Below, piece by piece: positions 45,222 to 58,980 of a stretch of 64,000 nucleotides of DNA. A program made the position numbers and the translations under genes. How positions within the stretch are numbered: position 1 is the stretch's first letter; each line of letters starts with the position of its first letter. The stretch is taken from positions 25,044,001 to 25,108,000 of the forward strand of contig NC_073348.2 in the NCBI RefSeq assembly GCF_027580225.2. Reading direction: 5' to 3'. Source of the DNA: Misgurnus anguillicaudatus (lineage: Eukaryota > Chordata > Actinopteri > Cypriniformes > Cobitidae). The notes beneath the pieces were generated by a model, which was given only the letters and a program-made list of their open reading frames with translations, had not been told where the DNA came from and did no database searches.

Positions 45222-47180
45222 AGGGCCCGAGCACACAAGTGTGAGGACCCTATTGTTTTTGCTCCGTTTATTATTATTATTATTATTATTATTATTTATT
45301 CTTCTTCTTCTCCAAAGTGAATCGCATTTTTGAGGGGCGAAACATGCTCGAAAACTCATGAAATTTTGCACACATGTCAGAAGTGGCGAAAATTTACATG
45401 TGGCATAGGCGCCAGAAGTGGGCGTGTAGAAATGGCTCGATAGCGCCACCTGCAAAATTTCAAGAGAACAGCCCCCCCGCTACGAAAAACGTACAGATAC
45501 GAAATTTGGTAGGATCATCTATCACCCCAAGACCTACAAAAAAGTCTCTTGGAGCGAAGCTGTAAACCCCACAGGAAGTCGGCCATTTTGAATTTTCACT
45601 CTGATTTCTGACCAAATTTTGGCATTTCCAGGCTTTGTACTTTAACGAACTCCTCCTACAGATTTAATCCGATCATTGTCATATTTGGTCAGTCTCATCT
45701 AAAGGCCTTTGCAATGTTAAATTGCGGAGATCTTGACTTTTCGTTGGAGGGTGTGTCCGTGGCGGCCTGACAAACTTCGGCATTTTCGCCATGAAACAGG
45801 AAGTGGCTCTAACTCAGGCATACAATGTCCAATCTGCCCCACGCTTCACACGTTTGATAAGGGTCTTGGCCTGAACACATTTCAATGCCAATATTCAGCT
45901 TCACTCATAGCGCCACCTAGAGGTAGGAAGAAATACCATGTTTTACGCTGTGATTTACTACTCTTAGAGATTAAATCAAATCATCATCATATTTGGTCAG
46001 ACTGATGTTAAGCCCTTTGCGGTTATAAATTGCAAAGATCTTGACTTTTCGTTGGAGGGCGTGTCCGTAGCGTCCTGCCAAAGTGTGATGTTTCACCATG
46101 AAACAGGAAGCTGTTGTAATTCAGACATACATGGTCCGATCTGCCCCCAACTTCACACGTTTGATAAAGTTCCCGGCCTGAACACATCAACATGGAATAA
46201 TTCAGTAACAGTCATAGCGCCACCTAGAGGCAGCAGGAAATACAACCTTTTATGCTGTGACTTACTGCTCTTGGAGATTTGATTATATCAACATCATATT
46301 TCATCAGTCTAATCTCAAGACCTTGTGTGATGATAAATAGCGAAGGCCTTGACTTTTCGTTAAAGGGCGTGTCCGTGGCGGCCTCGCAAAACATTGTTAA
46401 ATTCATCGCATTTTTGACAGCCTAAACGAGCTCAAAAAGTCATGAAACGTTGCACACATGTCAAAGGTGGTGAAAATGTTCATGTGATATAGGGTTCAGA
46501 ACTGGGGGGAGGTAAAAATGGCTCTATAGCGCCACCTACAAAAACTCAAGAGAGCAGCCCCCCCGCTACATTAAACGTACAGATACGACATGTGGTAGGA
46601 TCATGTATCACCCCAAGACATACAAAAAAGTCTCTTGGAGCCAAGCTCTTTACCCCACAGGAAGTCAGCCATTTTAAATTTCCTCTTTAATTTGAGTGCA
46701 AATTTTGCTATTTCTGGGCTTCGGACTTTAATAAACTCTTCCTACAGATTTCATTAGATTAAAACCATATTTCGTTCGTGTCATCTAAAGGCCTTTGCGA
46801 TGCTAAATTGCGGAGATCTTGAGTTTTCATTGGAAGGTGTGTCCATGGCAGCCTGCCAAATGTTGGTTTTTCACCATAAAACAGGAAGTTGTTGTAACTC
46901 AGGCTTACAATGTCTAATCTGACCAACGGGTCACATGTTTGATAAGTGTCCTGGCCTGAACAAATCAACATGGCAATATTCAATAAAAGTTGTAGCGCCA
47001 CCTGCTGGCAGCAGGAAATGTCAGGTTTTACACTGTGTTACAAATCAAAGTTCTTTTGAATATCCACCTATATTTACCCACTTAAATTTATATCCCCCTG
47101 GTTCACAGCTTTACTAAGGCCATAGGGTGGCGGTGCACATGCGTGCGAGGGCCCTTCCATCGCTGCTTGCAGCTTTAATT
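45222..47180 (+). repeat. Family A unit, dimeric, short-form head
   Basis: The head uses CACAC-aa-GTGTG. The second, strongly diverged body begins at about 46395. A full match to the CTCF-type consensus lies at 46995-47010 near the end. Confidence 0.85.
46995..47010. promoter_or_regulatory. CTCF-like motif
   Basis: GCGCCACCTGCTGGCA fits the reverse complement of the CTCF consensus (CCASYAGRKGGCRS plus flank) at every position I can compare. Related copies with one or more mismatches recur in nearly every subrepeat of the array. Binding is untested. Confidence 0.45.
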
Positions 47181-47969
47181 ATTATTAATATTCCGTTTCT
47201 TCTCCAAAGTGAATCGCATTTTTGAGGGGCGAAACATGCTCGAAAACTCATGAAATTTTGCACACATGTCAGAAGTGGCGAAAATTTACATGTGGCATAG
47301 GCGACAGAAGTGGGCGTGTAGAAATGGCTCGATAGCGCCACCTGCAAAATTTCATGAGAACAGCCCCCCCGCTACGAAAAACGTACAGATACGAAATTTG
47401 GTAGGATCATCTATCACCCCAAGACCTACAAAAAGTCTCTTGGAGCAAAGCTCTAAACCCCACAGGAAGTCAGCCATTTTTAATTTTTGCCTTGATTTTT
47501 GTGCAAATTTGGTCATTTCCAGGCTTCATACTTTAACGAACTCCTCCTACAGATTTAATCAGATCATTGTCATATTTGGTCAATCTCATCTAAAGGCCTT
47601 TGCGATGTTAAATTGCGGAGATCTTGACTTTTCGTCGGAGGGTGTGTCCGTGGCGGCCTGACAAATTTCAGCATTTTCGCCATGAAACAGGAAGTGGCTC
47701 TAACTCAGGTATACATTGTTCGATCTGCCCCAGACTTCACACGTTTGTTAAGGGTCTCGGCCTGAACACGTCAATATAATAATAATCAGGTACAGTCATA
47801 GCGCCACCTACTGCACACAGGCGTTGTGGCACATAAATGTTTCTTTGAATATCCACCTATATTTACCCACTTTAATTCATATCCCCCTGGTTCACTGCTT
47901 TACTAATGCCATAGGGTAGCGGTGCACATGCGTGCGAGGGCCCTTCCATCGCTGCTTGCAGCTTTAATT
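47181..47969 (+). repeat. Family A unit, short (789 bp)
   Basis: Headless. One subrepeat block is missing relative to the usual 1.07-kb unit. Confidence 0.85.
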
Positions 47970-50203
47970 AGGGCCCGAGCACACCAGTGTGAGGACCCTA
48001 TTGTTTTTGCTCCGTTTATTATTATTCTTATTCTTATTATTCTTTTTCTTCTCCGAAATGGATCGCATTTTTGAGGGGCGAAACATGCTCGAAAACTCAT
48101 GAAATTTTGCACACATATCAGAAGTGGTGAAAATGTACATGTGGCATAGGCGCCAGAAGTGGGCGTGTAGAAATGGCTCGATAGCGCCACCTGCAAAATT
48201 TCAAGAGAACAGCCCCCCCGCTACGAAAAACGTACAGATACGAAATTTGGTAGGATCATCTATCACCCCAAGACCTACAAAAAAGTCTCTTGGAGCGAAG
48301 CTCTAAACCCCACAGGAAGTCGGCCATTTTGAATTTTTGCCTTGATTTTTGTGCAAATTTGGTCATTTCCAGGCTTCATACTTTAATTAACTCCTCCTAC
48401 AGATTTAATCAGATCATCGTCATATTTGGTCAATCTCATCTAAAGGCCTTTGCGATGTTAAATTGCGGAGATCTTGACTTTTCGTCGGAGGGTGTGTCCA
48501 TGGCATCCTGACAAATTTCAGCATTTTCGCCATGAAACAGGAAGTGGCTCTAACTCAGGCATACAATGTCCAATCTGCCCCACGCTTCACATGTTTGATA
48601 AGGGTCTTGACCTGAACACATTTCAATGCCAATATACAACTTTACTCATAGCGCCACCTAGAGGTAGGAGAAAATACCATGTTTTACGCTCTGATTTACT
48701 GCTCTTAGAGATTTAATCAAATCATCATCATATTTGGTCTGACTGATTTTAAGCCCATTGCGGTGATAAATTGCAAAGATCTTGACTTTTCGTTGAAGGG
48801 CGTGTCCGTGGCAGCCTGGCAAAGTGTGATGTTTCACCATGAAACAGGAAGCTGTTGTAATTCAGACATACATAGTCCGATCTGCCCCCAACTTCACACG
48901 TTTCATAAGGGTCCCGGCCTGAACACATCAACATGGCATAATTCAGTATCAGTCATAGCGCGACCTAGAGGCAGCAGGAAATACCACCTTTTATGCTGTG
49001 ACTTACTGCTCTTAGAGATTTAACCATATCAACATCATATTTCATCAGTCTAATCTCAAGACCTTGTGTGATGATAAATAGCAACGACCTTGACTTTTCG
49101 TTAAAGGGCGTGTCCGTTGCGCCTCGCAAAGTATCGCTAAATGAATCCCATTTTTGACAGCCTAAACGAGCTCAAAAAGTCATGAAACGTTGCACACGAG
49201 TCAAAAGTGGTGAAAATGTTCATGTGATATAGGCTTCAGAACTTGGGGTGTTAAAATGGCTCTATAGCGCCACCTACAAAAATTCAATAGAGCAGCCCCC
49301 CCGCTACGTTAATCGCACAGATACGAAATGCGGTAGGATCATGTATCACCCCAAGACCTACAAAAAAGTCTCTTGGAGCAAAGCTCTAAACCCCACAGGA
49401 AGTGAGCCATTTTGAATTTTCTCTGTAATTTGAGTGCAAATTTTGCCATTTCTGGCCTTCGTATTTTAACAAACTCCTCCTATAAATTTAATCAGATAAT
49501 CATCATATTTGGGGAGTGTCATCTAAAGGGCTTTGCAATGCTAAATTGCAGAGATCTTGACATTTCAATGGAGGGTGTGTATGTGGCGGCTTGCCAAATT
49601 TCTGTGTTTCTCAATGAAACAGGAAGTTGTTCTAACTCAGGTTTAAAATGTCCAATCTGACCCACGCTTCACAAGTTTGATAATTGTCCTGTCCTGAACA
49701 CATCAACATGGCAATATTCAGTAAGTTATAGCGCCACCTGCTGGAAGCAGGAAATGACATGTTTTACACTGTGATTTACTGCTCATTGAAATGTATTCAG
49801 ATCATCATCATATTTGGTCAGTCTGAACTTAGGGACTTCACAATGATAAATTGTGAAGATCTTGACATTTCGTTAAAGGGGCGTGTCCGTTGTGGCCTGT
49901 CAAAGTTTGATTTTTCGCCATGAGAAAGCTGTTGTAACTCAGACATGCAATGTCCGACCTGTCACAGACGTCATACGTTTGACAAGGGTCCTGGCCTCAA
50001 CACATCAATGTTACAAAAATCAATTACAATCATAGCGCCACCTGCTGCATAAAGGAGTAGTGGCACTTCAAAGTTCCTTTGAATATCCACCTATATTTAT
50101 CCACGGAAATTTCAATCCCCCTGGTTTATTGCTTTACTAAGGCCATAGAGTGGCGGTGCACATGAGTGCGAGGGCCCTTCCATCACTGCTTGCAGTTTTA
50201 ATT
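47970..50203 (+). repeat. Family A unit, dimeric, short-form head
   Basis: The second body is at about 49140. The portion 48760-50203 is closely related to 21800-23247 at an offset of about 26.96 kb. Confidence 0.87.
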
Positions 50204-53200
50204 AGGGCCCGAGCACACAAGTGTGAGGACCCTATTGTTTTTGCTCCGTTTATTATTATTATTATTATTTATTCTTCTTCTTCTCCAAAGTGAATCGCAT
50301 TTTTGAGGGGCGAAACATGCTCGAAAACTCATGAAATTTTGCACACATGTCAGGAGTGGCGAAAATTTACATGTGGCATAGGCGCCAGAAGTGGGCGTGT
50401 AGAAATGGCTCGATAGCGCCACCTGCAAAATTTCAAGAGAACAGCCCCCCCACTACGAAAAACGTACAGATACGAAATTTGGTAGGATCATCTATCACCC
50501 CAAGACCTACAAAAAAGTCTCTTGGAGCGAAGCTCTAAACCCAACAGGAAGTCCGCCATTTTGAATTTTTGCCTTGATTTTTGTGCAAATTTGGTCATTT
50601 CCAGCCTTCATACTTTAACGAACTCCTCCTACAGATTTAATCCGATCATCGTCATATTTGGTCAATCTCATCTAAAGGCCTTTGCGATGTTAAATTGCGG
50701 AGATCTTGACTTTTCGTCAGAATGTGTGTCCGAGGCGGCCTGACAAATTTCGGCATTTTCGCCATGAAACAGGAAGTGGCTCTAACTCAGGCATACAATG
50801 TCCAATCTGCCCCACGCTTCATACGTTTGATAAGGGTCTTGGCCTGAACACATTTCAATGCCAATATTCAACTTCACTCATAGCGCCACCTAGAGATAGG
50901 AGGAAATACCATGTTTTATGCTCTGATTTACTGCTCTTAGAGATTTAATCAAATCATCATCATATTTGGTCTGACTGATGTTAAGCCATTTTCCTTGATA
51001 AATTGCGAAGATCTTGACTTTTCGTTGAAGGGCGTGTCCGTGGCGGCCTGGCAAAGTGTGATGTTTCACCATGAAACAGGAAGTTGTTATAACTCAAGCA
51101 TACAAAGTCCGATCTGCCCCTGACTTCACACGTTTGATAAGGGTCCAGGCCTGAACACATCAACATGGCATAATTCAGTAACACTCATAGCGCCACCTAG
51201 AAGCAGCAGGAAATACCATGTTTTACGCTGTGATTTACTGCTCTTAGATATTTAACCATATCAACATCATATTTCACCAGTGTAATCTCAAGACCTTGTG
51301 TGATGATAAAAAGCAACGACCTTGACTTTTCATTAAAGGGCGTGTCCGTGGCGGCCTCGCAAAGTATCGGTAAATGAATCACATTTTTGACAGGCTAAAC
51401 AAGCCCAAAAAGTCATAAAATGTTGCACACATGTCAGAAGTGGCAAACATTTACATGTGGCATAGGCGCCAGAAGTGGGCGTGTAGAAATGGCTCGATAG
51501 CGCCACCTGCAAAATTTCAAGCGAACAGCCCCCCCGCTACGAAAAATGTACAGATACGAAATTTGGTAGGATCATCTATCACCCCAAGACCTACAAAAAA
51601 GTCTCTTGGAGCGAAGCTCTAAACCCCACAGGAAGTCGGCCATTTTGAATTTTTGCCTTGATTTTTGTGCAAATTTGGTCATTTCCAGGCTTCATACTGC
51701 AACAAACTCCTCCTACAGATTTAATCCGATCATCGTCATATTTGGTCAATCTCATCTAAAGGCCTTTGCAATGTTAAATTGCAGAGATCTTGACTTTTCG
51801 TCAGAGGGTGTGTCCGTGGCGGCCTGACAAATTTCGGCATTTTCGCCATGAAACAGGAAGTGGCTCTAACTCAGGCATACAATGTCCAATCTGCCCCATG
51901 CTTCATACGTTTGATAAGGGTCTTGGCCTGAACACATTTCAATGCCAATATTTAACTTCACTCATAGCGCCACCTAGAGGTAGGAGGAAATACCATGTTT
52001 TATGCTCTGATTTACTGCTCTTAGAGATTTAATCAAATCATCATTATATGTGGTCTGACTGATGTTAAGCCCTTTTCCTTGATAAATTGCGAAGATCTTG
52101 ACTTTTCGTTGAAGGGCGTGTCTGTGGCGGCCTGGCAAAGTGTGATGTTTCGCCATGAAACAGGAAGTTGTTATAACTCAGGCATACAATGTCCGATCTG
52201 CCCCTGACTTCACACGCTTGATAAGGGTCCAGGCCTGAACACATCAACATGGCATAATTCAGTAACACTCATAGCGCCACCTAGAGGCAGCAGGAAATAC
52301 CATGTTTTACGCTGTGATTTACTGCTCTTAGATATTTAACCATATCAACATCATATTTCACCAGTGTAATCTCAAGACCTTGTGTGATGATAAAAAGCAA
52401 CGACCTTGACTTTTCATTAAAGGGCGTGTCCGTGGCGGCCTCGCAAAGTATCGGTAAATGAATCGCATTTTTGACAGGCTAAACAAGCCCAAAAAGTCAT
52501 AAAACGGTGCACACATGTCAGAAGTGGCGAAAATTTACATGTGGCATAGGCGCCAGAAGTGGGCGTGTAAAAATGGCTCGATAGCGCCACCTGCAAAATT
52601 TCAAGCGAACAGCCCCCCCGCTACGAAAAATGTACAGATACGAAATTTGGTAGGATCATCTATCACCCCGAGACCTACAAAAAAGTCTCTTGGAGCGAAG
52701 CTCTAAACCCCACAGGAGGTCAGCCATTTTGAATTTTTGCCTTGATTTTTGTGCAAATTTGGTCATTTCCAGGCTTCATACTGCAAGAAACTTCTCCTAC
52801 AGATTTAATCCGATCATCGTCATATTTGGTCGGTCTTATCTAAAGGCCTTTGCGATGCTAAATTGCAGAGATCTTGACTTTTCGTTGGAGGGTGTGTCCG
52901 TGGCGGGCTGCCAAATTTCTGCGTTTTCGCCATGAAACAGGAAGTGGCTCTAACTCAGGTATACAATGTCCAATCTGCCCCACGCTTCACATGTTTGATT
53001 AGGGTCTTGGCCTGAACACATTTCAATGCCAATATTCAGCTTCAGTCATAGCGCCATCTAGAGGTAGCAGGAAATACCATGTTTTACGCTATGATTTACT
53101 GCTCTTAGAGATTTAATCAAATCATCATCATATTTGGTTAGATTGATGTAAAGCCCTCTGCGGTGATAAATTGTGAATATCTTGACTTTTCGTTGAAGGG

Positions 53201-53526
53201 CGTGTCCGTGGCGGCCTGGCAAAGTGTGATGTTTCGCCATGAAACAGGAAGCTGTTGTAATTCAGACATACATTGTTCGATCTGCCCCAGACTTCACATG
53301 TTTGATAAGGCTCTTGGCCTGAACACATTTCAATGCCAATATTCAGCTTCAGTCATAGCACCACCTGCTGCACACAGGCGGTGTGGCACATCAGTTTCCC
53401 TTTGAATATCCACCTGTATTTACCCACTTTAATTCATATCCCCCTGGTTCACTGCTTTACTAATGCCATAGGGTAGCGGTGCACATGCGTGCGAGGGCCC
53501 TTCCATCGCTGCTTGCAGCTTTAATT
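50204..53526 (+). repeat. Family A higher-order tandem, three 1084-bp copies
   Basis: Equivalent body points fall at 50347, 51431 and 52515, exactly 1084 bp apart. The head is short-form (CACAC-aa-GTGTG). Only the last copy ends in a tail. Confidence 0.92.
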
Positions 53527-54407
53527 AGATACGAAATTTGGTAGGATCATCTAGCACCCCAAGACCTACAAAAAAGTCTCTTGGAGCTAAGCTCTAAACA
53601 CCACAGGAAGTCGGCCATTTTGAATTTTCTCTGTCATTTTTTGACATTTCCAAGCGTCGTACTTTAACGAACTCCTCCTAGCGATTTAATCCGATCATTA
53701 TCATATTTGGTCAGTCTCATCTAAAGGCCTTTGCGACGCTAAATTGCGGAGATCTTGACTTTTCGTTGGAGGGTGTGTCCGTGGCGGCCTGACAAAGTTC
53801 GGCATTTTCGCCATGAAACAGGAAGTTGTTATAACTAAGGCAAACAATGTCCAATCTGCCCCACGCTTCACATGTTTGATAAGAGTCTTGACCTGAACAC
53901 ATTTTAATGCCAATATTCAGCTTCAGTCATAGCGCCACCTAGAGGTAGCAGGAAATGCCATGTTTTAGGCTGGGATTTACTGCTCTTAGAGATTTAATAA
54001 AATCATCATCATATTTAATCAGACTGATGTTAAGCCCTTTGCGGTGATAAATTGCGAAGATCTTGACTTTTCGTTGAAGGGCGTGTCCGTGGCATCCTGG
54101 CAAAGTGTGATATTTCGCCATGAAAGAGGAAGCTGTTGTAATTCAGGCATACATTATCTGATCTGCCCCCGACTTCACAAGTTTGATAAGGGTCCCGGCC
54201 TGAACACGTCAATATATCAATAATCAGGTTCAGTCATAGCGCCACCTGCTGCACACAGGCGGTGTGGCACATCAATTTTCCTTTGAATATCCACCTATAT
54301 TTACCCACTTTAATTCATACCCCCCTCATTTACTGCTTTACTAATGCCATAGGGTAGCGGTGCACATGCGTGCGAGGGCCCTTCCATCGCTGCTTGCAGC
54401 TTTAATT
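53527..54407 (+). repeat. Family A unit, 5'-truncated
   Basis: It begins mid-body at AGATACGAAATTTGG directly after the previous tail TTTAATT, with head, tracts and first body half missing. Confidence 0.87.
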
Positions 54408-54479
54408 AGGGCCCGAGCACCGAGGAGCAGGCCAGAATGGCCTGCACCGTGGGTGCAAAGCCCTATTGTTTTTGCTTCG

Positions 54480-54521
<42 letters not shown>

Positions 54522-55584
54522 TTCCGAAATGAATCGCATTTTTGAAGGCCTAAACATGCTCAAAAACTCATGAAAATTTGCACACGCGTCAGAAGTAGCG
54601 AAAATTTACATGTAGTATAGGCGTCAGAAGTGGGCGTGTAGAAATGGCTCGATAGCGCCACCTGCAAAATTTCAAGAGAACAGCCCCCCCACTACGAAAA
54701 ACGTACAGATACGAAATTTGGTAGGATCATCTAGCACCCCAAGACCTACAAAAAAGTCTCTTGGAGCTAAGCTCTAAACCCCACAGGAAGTCGGCCATTT
54801 TGAATTTTCTCTGTCATTTTTTGACATTTCCAAGCGTCGTACTTTAACGAACTCCTCCTGGCGATTTAATCTGATCATTATCATATTTGGTCAGTCTCAT
54901 CTAAAGGCCTTTGCGATGCTAAATTGCGGAGATCGTGACTTTTCGTTGGAGGGTGTGTCCGTGGCGGCCTGACAAAGTTCTGCATTTTCGCCATGAAACA
55001 GGAAGTTGTTATAACTCAGGCATACAATGTCCAATCTGCCCCACGCTTCACATGTTTGATAAGGGTCTTGACCTGAACACATTTTAATGCCAATATTCAA
55101 CTTCAGTCATAGCGCCACCTAGAGGTAGCAGGAAATGCCATGTTTTACGCTGTGATTTACTGCTCTTAGAGATTTAATAAAATCATCATCATATTTGGTC
55201 AGACTGATCTTAAGACCTTTGCCATGATAAATTGCAAAGATCTTGACTTTTTGTTGAAGGGCGTGTCCGTGGCAGCCTGGCAAATGTGATATTTTGCCAT
55301 GAAACAGGAAGCTGTTGTAATTCAGGCATACATTATCCGATCTGCCCCGACTTCACAAGTTTGATAAGGGTCCCGGCCTGAACACGTCAATATAACAATA
55401 ATCAGGTACAGTTATAGCGCCACCTGCTGCACACAGGCGGTGTGGCATATTTTTGTCCTTTGAATATCCACCTATATTTACCCACTTTAATTCATATCCC
55501 CATGGTTCACTGCTTAACTAATGCCATAGGGTGGCGGTGCACATCTGTGCGAGGGCCCTTCCATCGCTGCTTGCAGCTTTAATT
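54408..55584 (+). repeat. Family A unit, long-form head, long (ATT)n
   Basis: About fourteen ATT units, body, subrepeats and standard tail. Confidence 0.85.
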
Positions 55585-55747
55585 AGGGCCCGAGCACCGA
55601 GGAGCAGGCCAGAATGGCCTGCACCGAAAGGTGCGAAGCCCTATTGTTTTTGCTCGGATTTATTATTAGGGCCCGAGCACCGAGGAGCAGGCCAGAATGG
55701 CCTGCACCGAAAGGTGCGAAGCCCTATTGGTTTTGCTCGAATTTATT
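55585..55747 (+). repeat. Two tandem head modules (GAAA-loop form)
   Basis: Heads begin at 55585 and 55668, and a third at 55748 leads into the family B body. Each is about 80 bp and ends in TTTATTA. Confidence 0.92.
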
Positions 55748-57166
55748 AGGGCCCGAGCACCGAGGAGCAGGCCAGAATGGCCTGCACCGAAAGGTGCGAA
55801 GCCCTATTGTTTTTGCTCGGATTATTATTTTTATTATTATTATTTTTTTTTTTTTTTTTTTTTTAACACTTTTGGACATTTTGGGGGCCTTAACATACTC
55901 GAAAACTCTTGAAATTTGGCACAGACGTCAGAGTCGTCCGTCATCGCCGAAAGCCAAAGGCTGGAACACGGGCGTGGCACGGGGACTCTGTAGCGCCCCC
56001 TGTAATGCAAAAACAAACATTGGGGCACAGATCGGGCAAAAATGTACGCACATGTACGAGAGTTGGTACACATATAGATCTCATCGACCCGAACAACTTT
56101 CGCCCTCTAACATTTAAGCTCCGCCCAACAGGAAGTCGGCTATTTTGAATTGTTTAAAAAATGCATGCGGTGAAGTTTTGAATACTCCTTCTAGGGGATT
56201 CATGGGATTGACACCAAACGTGGTGATCATGATGTTGAGACATTGTACTTGCTAAATTGCGAAGGGATTTTTGATATCTCGAACGGTTCTGCCATGGCGA
56301 AGCGACAAAGTCATGGCGAAATCAGAGAAACAGGAAGTGTCTAATATCTAAGGCAAAAAAAGTCTTATTGTGATGACATGCGGGGTGTTTGTTCGTCTGA
56401 AGATTCCGATCGCATCGATGTGCCTATTGTGAGTCTCGGGTATAGCGCCACCACCAGGCGCCAGGAAGTGTGTCAGTCACAAAGGTGGATTTTTTTGAAA
56501 GTTCCATGCAATGTTCTTTTAAATACTCCTTCTAGGATTTTCATGCGATTGACACCAAAAGTGGTCACCATGATGCCGAGACATTGTAGATGATAAATTG
56601 CGAAGGGATTTTTGATATCTCGAACGCTGTTCCCATGGCAATGCCTCAAACTTTACTTTCATTTTTACACATATTTAAGGCTGACAGTTACATGCTGTGA
56701 ACCTTTAAATACTCCTCGTATGGGATTCATGCGATTGACACCAGAAGTGGTCAACATGATGCCGAGACATTGTAGATGATAAGTTGCGAAGGAATTTTTG
56801 ACTTCTCGAACGCTGTTCCCATGGCAACGCGTCAAACTTTACTTTAATTTCAGGCATATTTAAGACTCTTGGCGTGCTTAGTTGAACTTTAAATTTGGCA
56901 CACACATCAGAGTTTTCGGCTGTTAAGTGTTGACAAAAAGGTCAGACATAGGCGTGTCTCTTAAGTGGCTCACTAGTGCCCCTGTTAGTCTAAAATGTGG
57001 GGTTTCTTTTACCTACAGTCCCCAAATGGCTCAGAAACAACATTAAATAGCCCACTGATATTTTACCCACTTGATGCACTTGCCCACCGTGCATCGTTTT
57101 CTCGGACGCACCGTGTAACGGTAAAAAAACGTGCGAGGGCCCGCCATTGCTGCTTGCAGCTATATT

Positions 57167-57167
<1 letters not shown>
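55748..57167 (+). repeat. Family B unit, no hAT insertion
   Basis: Third tandem head, long T tract, AACACTTTTGGACATTTTGGG body, subrepeats and tail CAGCTATATTT. Confidence 0.87.
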
Positions 57168-57204
<37 letters not shown>

Positions 57205-57860
57205 CTTTTGGGCATTTTGGGTGCCTTAACATACTCGAAAACTTTTGAAATTTGGCACAGACGTCAGAGTCGTCCGTCATTGCAAACGGGCAAAGGCTGG
57301 AACACGGGCGTGGCACGGGGGCTCTGTAGCGCCCCCTGTAATGCAAAATAAAACATTGATGCACAGATCGTGCAAACATGTACGCACATGTACGAGAGTT
57401 GGTACACATATAGATCTCATCGACCCGAACAACTTTCGCCCTCTAACATTTAAGCTCCGCCCAACAGGAAGTCGGCTATTTTGGATTGTTTAAAAAATGC
57501 ATGCGTTGAACTTTTGAATACTCCTCCTAGAGGATGCATGCGATTGACACCAAAAGTGGTGAACATGATGTCGAGACATTGGACTTGCTAAATTGCGAAG
57601 GGATTTTTGATATCTCGAACGGTTCTGCCATGGCGAGCCGACAAAGTTGTGGCGAAATCAGAGAAACAGGAAGTGTCTAATATCTAAAGCAAAAAATGTC
57701 TTACTGTAATGACACGCGGGGTGTTTGTTCGTCTGAAGATTCCGATCGCATCGATATGCCTATTGTGACTCCCGGGTATAGCGCCACCAGCAGGCGCCAG
57801 GAAGTGTGTCAGTCACAAAGCTGGATTTTTTTGACAGTTCCATGCGATGTTCTTTTAAAT

Positions 57861-58783
57861 ACTCCTTCTAGGATTTTCATGCGATTGACACCAAAAGTGG
57901 TCACCATGATGCCGAGACATTGTAGATGATAAATTGCGAAGGGATTTTTGATATCTCAAACGCTGTTCCCATGGCAACGCGTCAAACTTTACTTTCATTT
58001 TAAAGGCATATTTAAGCCTTTCAGTTCCATACAGTTAACTTTTAAATACTCCTTCTAGGATTTTCATGCGATTGACACGAGAAGTGGTCAACATGATGCC
58101 GAGACATTGTAGATGATAAATTGCGAAGGGATTTTTGATATCTCAAACGCTGTTCCCATGGCAACCTGTCAAACTTTACTTTCATTTTAAAGGCATATTT
58201 GAGCCTTTCATACAGTTAACTTTTAAATACTCCTTCTAGGATTTTCATGCGATTGACACGAGAAGTGGTCAACATGATGCCAAGACATTGTAGATGATAA
58301 ATTGCGAAGGGATTTTTGATATCTCAAACGCTGTTCCCATGGCAACGCGTCAAACTTTACTTTCATTTTAAAGGCATATTTAAGCCTTTCAGTTCCATAC
58401 AGTTAACTTTTAAATACTCCTTCTAGGATTTTCATGCGATTTACACGAGAAGTGGTCAACATGATGCCGAGACATTGTAGATGATAAATTGCGAAGGGAT
58501 TTTTGATATCTCAAACGCTGTTCCCATGGCAACGTGTCAAACTTTACTTTCATTTTAAAGGCATATTTAAGCCTTTCATACAGTTAACTTTTAAATACTC
58601 CTTCTAGGATTTTCATGCGATTGACACGAGAAGTGGTCAACATGATGCCGAGACATTGTAGATGATAAATTGCGAAGGGATTTTTGATATCTCAAACGCT
58701 GTTCCCATGGCAATGCATCAAACTTTACTTTCATTTTTACACATATTTAAGGCTGACAGTTACATGCTGTGAACCTTTAAATA
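57861..58783 (+). repeat. Subrepeat tandem with alternating 187/181-bp period
   Basis: The ACTCC(T)TCTAGG mark recurs at 57861, 58048, 58229, 58416 and 58597, then in diverged form at 58783. Spacing alternates 187, 181, 187, 181 because GTTCCA is present or absent after CTTTCA. Confidence 0.92.
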
Positions 58784-58980
58784 CTACTCGTATGGGATTC
58801 ATGCGATTGACACCAGAAGTGGTCAACATGATGCCGAGACATTGTAGATGATAAATTGCGAAGGAATTTTAGACATCTCGAACGCTGTTCTCATGGCAAC
58901 GCGTCAAACTTTACTTTAATTTCAGGCATGTTTAAGGCTCTTGGCATGCTTAGTTGAACTTTAAATTTGGCACACACATC

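Noticed and set aside
55614..56117. 167-residue open frame in the triple-head region
   Set aside because: It repeats the same peptide for each head module and then runs through poly-T; a shadow of repeats.
56990..57409. Open frames with poly-Lys or poly-Phe stretches across T tracts, here and at many unit starts
   Set aside because: They arise from (TTC)n, (ATT)n and T tracts in family A and B repeats and change with tract length.
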